Source: Alphaproteobacteria bacterium
GTDB taxonomy: Bacteria > Pseudomonadota > Alphaproteobacteria > Rs-D84
Length of the DNA: 10,028 nt
Assembly: GCA_029051085.1 (NCBI GenBank)
Contig: JAIDLK010000032.1
Coordinates: 1-10,028, forward strand
Reading direction: 5' to 3'
Below are positions 5,832-10,028 of the stretch, in pieces. Every line of letters begins with the position of its first letter. The stretch's first letter is position 1. The notes beneath the pieces are model-generated. The model worked only from the letters and a program-made list of their open reading frames with translations. It was not told the origin of the DNA and searched no databases. The translations under genes and the position numbers were made by a program.

Positions 5832-7073
5832 ATGCAAAATAATATAGAAAATCTGCAAAAAATGTATCGTCGTGCGCTGGCCGCGCGCGAGCCTTGGGTA
5901 CGACGCTGGGATGCATGCCTGCGTTATACAATGCCGCGCGATGATGCGGATGCCGCCGCATTGTTTGATGCTACGGCCGCAGACTGCGCCGACAGCCTGG
6001 CCGCCGCGATGTATTCACTGTTAACACCACCCGAATCGATGTGGATTGACCTGGTTCCGGAAAGCGATGCCGCCCCCGATGCAGCGCCGGCTGTTGCGGC
6101 ATTACGTGCAAATTTGAACGATTCAAATTTCTATACCACCGTGCACCAGTGCTATATGGATTTGGTTACATTGGGAACATCGTGTCTGTTTATGGCGGAA
6201 AATCCGATTGTTGCCGCATCTGCTTTTTCATTCAAGGCAATTCCGATGCATGATATCGCCATATTAAACGACGTTGTGTTTCATACCACATCAATGCCTG
6301 CCTCAGATGTATTGGTTCAATATCCGAATTGGACGCCGCCCGCCGACATTCGCGATGCGATATCACGTGACCCTGAAATGCCGCTGCGGCTGGTTCAGTG
6401 CCTGAATGGAACAGAGTTTACCGCATGGCTGGATGCCGGTGGTAATGCGGAAAACAACATTGTCTCGACGGGTAAATTCGAGACCAGTCCCTATATCATA
6501 TTCCGTTGGGCACTATCCAGTGGTGAACAATATGGACGCGGGCCGGTTCTGCGCGCATTGCCGGATATTAAGACTGCGAACAAGGTCGTGGAATTAGTCC
6601 TGAAAAACGCAACAATCGCCGTCTCCGGCATCTGGCAGGCCGATGATGACGGGGTTATAAATCTGGCCAATATCAATTTAACTCCCGGTGCGATTATCCC
6701 AAAGGCCGTGGGGTCTTCCGGTTTAACGCCACTGTCAGCCGGTGCGGACTTTGATGTATCGCAGTTGATTTTAAAGGACCTGCGCGAGCGCATCCGTCAT
6801 GCCATGTTGGCCGATCGCCTGGGATTACTTTCCGAAAAGGAAATGACTGCGACGGAAATTTTGGCGCGCAATGCGGATATGGTGCGTATTTTGGGGGCGA
6901 CATATGGGCGCTTGCTGCATGAATTTATTCGGCCGCTGGTTGACCGCGGGCTGCAAATATTATCACGCCGCGGCACGATTGAGCGCATAAAGCTGCACAG
7001 TGATGCGGAATTAAAATATCTGGCCCCGATTGTAAAGATGGCGGCATCTGAAACCATAATGACACAGGAGTAG
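5832..7073 (+). CDS. Phage portal / head-to-tail connecting protein, short form
   Basis: The dodecameric portal through which DNA enters and leaves the head, of the T7-type head-tail connector family. The 413 residues show the family's N-terminus (LQKMYRRALAAREPWVRRWDACLRYTMP), then LFDATAADCADSLAAAMYSLLTPP, then the core EQYGRGPVLRALPDIK (from 232), LTPGAIIPKA, and the late motif MTATEILARN (338-347) with GRLLHEFIRPLVDRGLQIL after it. The start at 5832 follows AAGGAG; 5787 is an in-frame alternative without a ribosome site. Family members are usually about 500 residues or more. This one stops near ELKYLAPIVKMA, where the C-terminal crown segment would normally begin, so about 80-100 residues appear to be missing. 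Its end carries the Shine-Dalgarno of the next gene, indicating a coupled operon. Confidence 0.88.
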   Translation: MQNNIENLQKMYRRALAAREPWVRRWDACLRYTMPRDDADAAALFDATAADCADSLAAAMYSLLTPPESMWIDLVPESDAAPDAAPAVAALRANLNDSNFYTTVHQCYMDLVTLGTSCLFMAENPIVAASAFSFKAIPMHDIAILNDVVFHTTSMPASDVLVQYPNWTPPADIRDAISRDPEMPLRLVQCLNGTEFTAWLDAGGNAENNIVSTGKFETSPYIIFRWALSSGEQYGRGPVLRALPDIKTANKVVELVLKNATIAVSGIWQADDDGVINLANINLTPGAIIPKAVGSSGLTPLSAGADFDVSQLILKDLRERIRHAMLADRLGLLSEKEMTATEILARNADMVRILGATYGRLLHEFIRPLVDRGLQILSRRGTIERIKLHSDAELKYLAPIVKMAASETIMTQE

Positions 7074-7076
7074 ACC

Positions 7077-7271
7077 ATGGACGACATAGAACAAAATTAC
7101 ACCCGTTGTTTTTCCACCGCGGCCGGCGCATTGGTATTGAAACACCTGCGTAAAATAACAATAGAGCGCACATTGGGTCCTGCCGCCACTGATGCCGAAC
7201 TGCGCGGGCTTGAAGCCCAGCGTGCACTTGTTCATCAAATGGAGACATTAACTCGTCGGGGGAAAATATGA
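7077..7271 (+). CDS. Bbp19-like small phage protein
   Basis: A 64-residue protein of the small family found next to portal genes in podovirus-like prophages (Bbp19-like). The pattern is CFSTAAGALVLKHLRKITIERTLGP at the N-terminus, then EAQRALVHQMETLTRRG, matching the family's F-x-x-x-x-G-x-x-V/L-L-x-x-L core and its closing R-A-L-V-x-x-I/M helix. The role is not established; association with the virion or portal assembly is a guess from gene order. AGGAG at 7066-7070 lies in the last codons of the portal gene, six bases from this ATG, so translation is coupled. The next gene begins one base after its TGA. Confidence 0.7.
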   Translation: MDDIEQNYTRCFSTAAGALVLKHLRKITIERTLGPAATDAELRGLEAQRALVHQMETLTRRGKI

Positions 7272-7272
7272 T

Positions 7273-7530
7273 ATGAAAAGCGAGAACGGAATCATGGGGA
7301 TAATTGATACTCTGCGCGACGGCTGGTTTTTAATAGCCTTTATTGCAGGCATGATATATTGGGTCGCACGCCAGGATTCATCCCTTGCCGAGATAGAGCG
7401 CAACGAGCATCGCATTACGGCGCTGGAAAATCGTGCGACGATATTAGAGACGGGAATCGCCCAGCTGCAGATGAAAATCGACGGCATAAAGGAAGACGTC
7501 ACCATGATAAAGACGGCGGTTATCAAATAA
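7273..7530 (+). CDS. Small membrane-anchored coiled-coil phage protein
   Basis: An 85-residue protein with one transmembrane helix near the N-terminus (about residues 18-34, WFLIAFIAGMIYWVARQ) followed by a long heptad-patterned helix (about 38-82: SLAEIERNEHRITALENR, then TILETGIAQLQMKIDGIKE). It has no cysteine and no enzyme motif. This architecture is common for small phage genes beside Bbp19-like genes and resembles, in reverse order, XhlA-type or spanin-like lysis accessories; I cannot assign it. Met8 at 7294 is an alternative start. Its stop codon lies inside the terminator stem that ends the phage operon. Confidence 0.65.
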   Translation: MKSENGIMGIIDTLRDGWFLIAFIAGMIYWVARQDSSLAEIERNEHRITALENRATILETGIAQLQMKIDGIKEDVTMIKTAVIK

Positions 7531-7544
7531 CCGCCGATTTTTTT
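7514..7544 (+). terminator. Rho-independent terminator of the phage operon
   Basis: A perfect 10-bp stem, cggcggttat (7514-7523) with ataaccgccg (7527-7536), a three-base loop, and a run of seven Ts at 7538-7544. The TAA of the upstream gene is at 7528-7530, within the descending arm, so translation to the stop would compete with hairpin formation. It separates the phage genes from recG. Confidence 0.93.
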
Positions 7545-7548
7545 ATTA

Positions 7549-7577
7549 TTGAATAATCGGGCGCTTTCGACTAAATT
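7549..7577 (+). promoter_or_regulatory. Candidate recG promoter giving a leaderless mRNA
   Basis: TTGAAT at 7549-7554 and TAAATT at 7572-7577 are spaced by 17 bases. Transcription would start about seven bases on, at or next to the A of the recG ATG (7585). recG has no Shine-Dalgarno, unlike most genes here, which fits a leaderless transcript. TAATAT at 7579-7584 is a competing -10 but lies too far from this -35. Confidence 0.45.
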
Positions 7578-7584
7578 TTAATAT

Positions 7585-9639
7585 ATGAAGAAAGATTTGT
7601 TCGATTTTCTAAACACAGACCTCCAGTTTGTAAAAGGCGTCGGGCCAAAGGTTGCCGCCCGCTTTGACGATGTTATCGGCGGACGGCGCGTGCTGGATTT
7701 TTTACTGCACCGTCCGTCGGGGGTGCGCCCGCGAGAGCTAACGGATGCGGCGTCCGATGCCACACCGGGTCAAACGATAACAATTGAACTGATGGTAAAA
7801 TCCGTGCGGCCCGGCGGCGTATTTCGCGGGCGTCGTGCCCCGACACAGATTATATGTAACGACCACGCCGGCGGTGTGGTCGTAATTCAGTTTTTTAATT
7901 CAAGCTTTTTGGAATATTGGCTAAAAAAATTGCCGGTCGGTGCATGGCGCATCGTCAGTGGTAAATTAGACCGCACCGGCACGCGCAATATAATAAATCA
8001 TCCAGAGTTTATAGAAGAGCCTGAAAATATTTCCAAAATCCCATCAATACAGGTAATTTATCCCGCGGGCGAGGGGCTGACCCAGAAAGCATTCACGGCT
8101 GTTCGCGACCAGATTTTTGCGCTCCTGCCGGACAAGTTGATTGGCGCGGACGATAACACGCGTGAGTTTTTTGAGGCCCTGCACGACATTCATTTTCCAC
8201 GCACCGCCGATGATTTGCAGCCCAACGCCACGGCAATGGCAAAGCTGGCGTATTACGAGCTGCTTGCGCACCAGTCGGCCATCGCAATCAGTCGCCGCGC
8301 GCGACTGGATGCGCGTAATCGGCGAACAGTGCGCCCGAAAAAGTATGACTTGATGGACCGTTTTGCGGCCACATTGCCGTTTGAATTAACCGGTGCCCAA
8401 CAGCGTGCGTTAAACGAAATTTACGCGGATATGTCGCGCGACATGCCGATGATGCGCCTGGTCCAGGGTGATGTGGGCAGTGGCAAGACAATTGTCGCAC
8501 TGGCCGCGGCGGTTCGAATGGCCGAATCCGGTGCCCAGACGGCGTTGCTTGCACCGACCGATACCCTGGCACAGCAGCATTATGCAAAATTAAAACCCAT
8601 GTGCGACAAAATCGGAATAGTCTGCGATATCTTAACGGGTCGCGACAAGGGTGCGGCGCGGCGTGAAAAGTTAATATCGCTGCGGTCCGGTCGCACACGT
8701 GTTGTCGTCGGCACGCATGCGCTGTTTTCCGAAGATGTTGAATACAAAGATTTGGGACTTATCATAATAGACGAACAGCATCGCTTTGGCGTTTCCCAGC
8801 GCGAGGCTTTGCGCGCCAAGGGCTCGCATCCGGACCTGTTGGCGCTGTCTGCGACACCGATTCCGCGAACATTGTCCATGACCATGTACGGTGATATGGA
8901 TGTGTCGGTTATAAATGAAAAGCCTGCCGGTCGCCTGCCGATAAAAACGTCAAAGATTCCGATGGCGCGTTATTCGGAATTGGTTTCGCACCTGCGGCCC
9001 CAGATTGATGCCGGCGCCCAAGTGTTCTGGGTATGTCCATTGGTGGAAGAGGGCGAAGAGTCAAACATGACTGCGGCCGCGACGCGCCACGGCGACCTAC
9101 AACAGTATTTTGAAAACGTAGGCCTGGTCCACGGCCAGATGGATAAAAAGGCCCGTGACGCGGTAATGGCGGAATTTGCACGTGATGGTTCCGCAATGCA
9201 AATCTTGGTCGCCACCACAGTGATAGAGGTTGGCATCGATGTCCCGCATGCAACGATTATTGTAATTGAAAATGCCGAGCGTTTTGGCCTGGCGGCACTG
9301 CATCAGTTGCGTGGCCGCGTTGGTCGCGGCAACCGTCAATCTTATTGTATTTTGTTATTTGGACGGAATGTAAGCGAGGACGGTATGCGCCGCCTGGACG
9401 TACTGTGCGAGACCGAAGACGGCTTTGCCATCGCCGAACAAGACCTGATGATGCGCGGTGTGGGCGAATTAATGGGCACGCGGCAAAGCGGCTGGATTCA
9501 GTATCATTTTGTAGATTATCGTATGCATCGTGACTTATTCCGTTTGGCATCATCTGCGGCAATGGATATGACGTCGCCTGATGGCTGGACGCGTGATTTG
9601 ATGTATATTTTTGACCGCGGGGATACAATTAGTGCGTAA
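7585..9639 (+). CDS. recG: ATP-dependent DNA helicase RecG
   Basis: A monomeric superfamily 2 translocase that remodels stalled forks and branch-migrates Holliday junctions and R- or D-loops. The 684-residue chain is full length for the family. It has an N-terminal wedge domain with OB fold (FVKGVGPKVAARF near residue 12, LLHRPSGVRPREL) and a helicase core with Walker A GDVGSGKT (295-302), DEQHRFG (396-402), SATPIPRT (422-429), and motif VI QLRGRVGRG (574-582). The C-terminal TRG region is present (LMMRGVGELMGTRQSG). No disrupted motif is seen. It follows the phage terminator, starts with no Shine-Dalgarno, and overlaps the next gene by eight bases. It probably marks return to host chromosome at the edge of the prophage remnant. 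Confidence 0.97.
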   Translation: MKKDLFDFLNTDLQFVKGVGPKVAARFDDVIGGRRVLDFLLHRPSGVRPRELTDAASDATPGQTITIELMVKSVRPGGVFRGRRAPTQIICNDHAGGVVVIQFFNSSFLEYWLKKLPVGAWRIVSGKLDRTGTRNIINHPEFIEEPENISKIPSIQVIYPAGEGLTQKAFTAVRDQIFALLPDKLIGADDNTREFFEALHDIHFPRTADDLQPNATAMAKLAYYELLAHQSAIAISRRARLDARNRRTVRPKKYDLMDRFAATLPFELTGAQQRALNEIYADMSRDMPMMRLVQGDVGSGKTIVALAAAVRMAESGAQTALLAPTDTLAQQHYAKLKPMCDKIGIVCDILTGRDKGAARREKLISLRSGRTRVVVGTHALFSEDVEYKDLGLIIIDEQHRFGVSQREALRAKGSHPDLLALSATPIPRTLSMTMYGDMDVSVINEKPAGRLPIKTSKIPMARYSELVSHLRPQIDAGAQVFWVCPLVEEGEESNMTAAATRHGDLQQYFENVGLVHGQMDKKARDAVMAEFARDGSAMQILVATTVIEVGIDVPHATIIVIENAERFGLAALHQLRGRVGRGNRQSYCILLFGRNVSEDGMRRLDVLCETEDGFAIAEQDLMMRGVGELMGTRQSGWIQYHFVDYRMHRDLFRLASSAAMDMTSPDGWTRDLMYIFDRGDTISA

Positions 9640-10028
9640 ATTATTCGCATTTTTATTCTGTTTGTTATTTGCGTGGCCCGCATATGCTGCGACGCTTATC
9701 AACGATACCGAAACCGAACGCCTGTTAACAGAGCTTGTTGCGCCAATCGCCACGGCGGCGAACATATCGCCCGCCCGTTTAAAGATACATATCGTCCATG
9801 ACAATGATTTCAACGCGTTCGTTGCCGGCGGCGAAGACGTGTATATTTACACCGGGCTGTTAACACAGATAAAATCGCCCGCCGCGCTTCAGGCGGTTGT
9901 TGCCCACGAACTTGGCCATACCGTCGGCGGTCATATGGCCCAGATGTCGGACCGCATGGCGGCTGAAATGCGTCGTGCGCTGTTGATTCAGGCATTGGGT
10001 ATCGGTCTTATGGCGGCCGGTGGTGAAC
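9632..10028 (+). CDS. Exported M48-family zinc metalloprotease (5' part)
   Basis: The first 132 residues of an exported metalloprotease, cut by the window end. A GTG start at 9632 overlaps the last eight bases of recG. The signal peptide runs RKLFAFLFCLLFAWPAYAA, with cleavage likely after AYA. The mature part has FNAFVAGGEDVYIYTGLL followed by the zinc-binding HELGH (His92, Glu93, His96) in VVAHELGHTVGGHMAQ. This is the M48 layout seen in BepA/YfgC-type periplasmic proteases, which degrade stalled outer-membrane proteins. The third zinc ligand and any TPR region would lie beyond the window, so BepA versus another M48 subgroup cannot be settled. Coupling to recG by overlap suggests one transcript. 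Confidence 0.9.
   Translation, partial: MRKLFAFLFCLLFAWPAYAATLINDTETERLLTELVAPIATAANISPARLKIHIVHDNDFNAFVAGGEDVYIYTGLLTQIKSPAALQAVVAHELGHTVGGHMAQMSDRMAAEMRRALLIQALGIGLMAAGGE

Noticed and set aside
8288..8698. Minus-strand open frame of 136 codons inside recG
   Set aside because: It is antisense to conserved recG helicase motifs, and long antisense frames are expected at this base composition.

Overview
The window looks like a chromosomal stretch of an uncultured alphaproteobacterium carrying the remains of a podovirus-like prophage. The reasons are housekeeping genes of proteobacterial type (dnaB, recG, an M48 periplasmic protease), roughly even base composition, very tight gene packing, phage proteins of the kind found in Rhodospirillales-type prophages, and two small exported cysteine-rich proteins that resemble, from memory, families abundant in gut and rumen alphaproteobacteria. 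The taxon is an inference; no rRNA or tRNA gene is present.

Layout. 1-197: the end of an upstream reading frame with an in-frame TAA. 178-822: ATPase (N-terminal) half of a phage terminase large subunit. About 771-4165: a block of three minus-strand genes, in transcription order dnaB, a double-HTH regulator and an unrecognised 237-residue protein. 4128-4976: nuclease (C-terminal) half of the same terminase, resuming in frame. 4973-5604: two minus-strand genes for exported cysteine-rich proteins. 5605-5831: an intergenic region packed with dyad symmetries, including a 20-bp inverted repeat. 5832-7530: three tightly spaced plus-strand phage genes (short portal/head-tail connector, Bbp19-like protein, membrane/coiled-coil protein) closed by a perfect terminator. 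7549-9639: recG, probably on a leaderless transcript. 9632-10028: start of an exported M48 metalloprotease, overlapping the end of recG and cut by the window edge.

The central observation is the split terminase. Joining position 770 to 4166 restores a continuous terminase reading frame with no obvious loss, so the dnaB block appears to have been placed cleanly into an intact gene. The right half then has its own Shine-Dalgarno and ATG, lying inside the dnaB 5' end, while the dnaB Shine-Dalgarno lies at or beyond the junction on the terminase side. The terminase may therefore persist as two polypeptides (motor and nuclease), or be dead. The sequence cannot tell whether the block is a relocated host dnaB locus, a phage-parasitic element with its own helicase and regulator, or an assembly artefact. 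Reads spanning 770 and 4166 are the first check.

The phage genes present (terminase, portal, Bbp19-like) are early head-module genes; no capsid or tail gene follows before recG. The right side is therefore a truncated or domesticated remnant.
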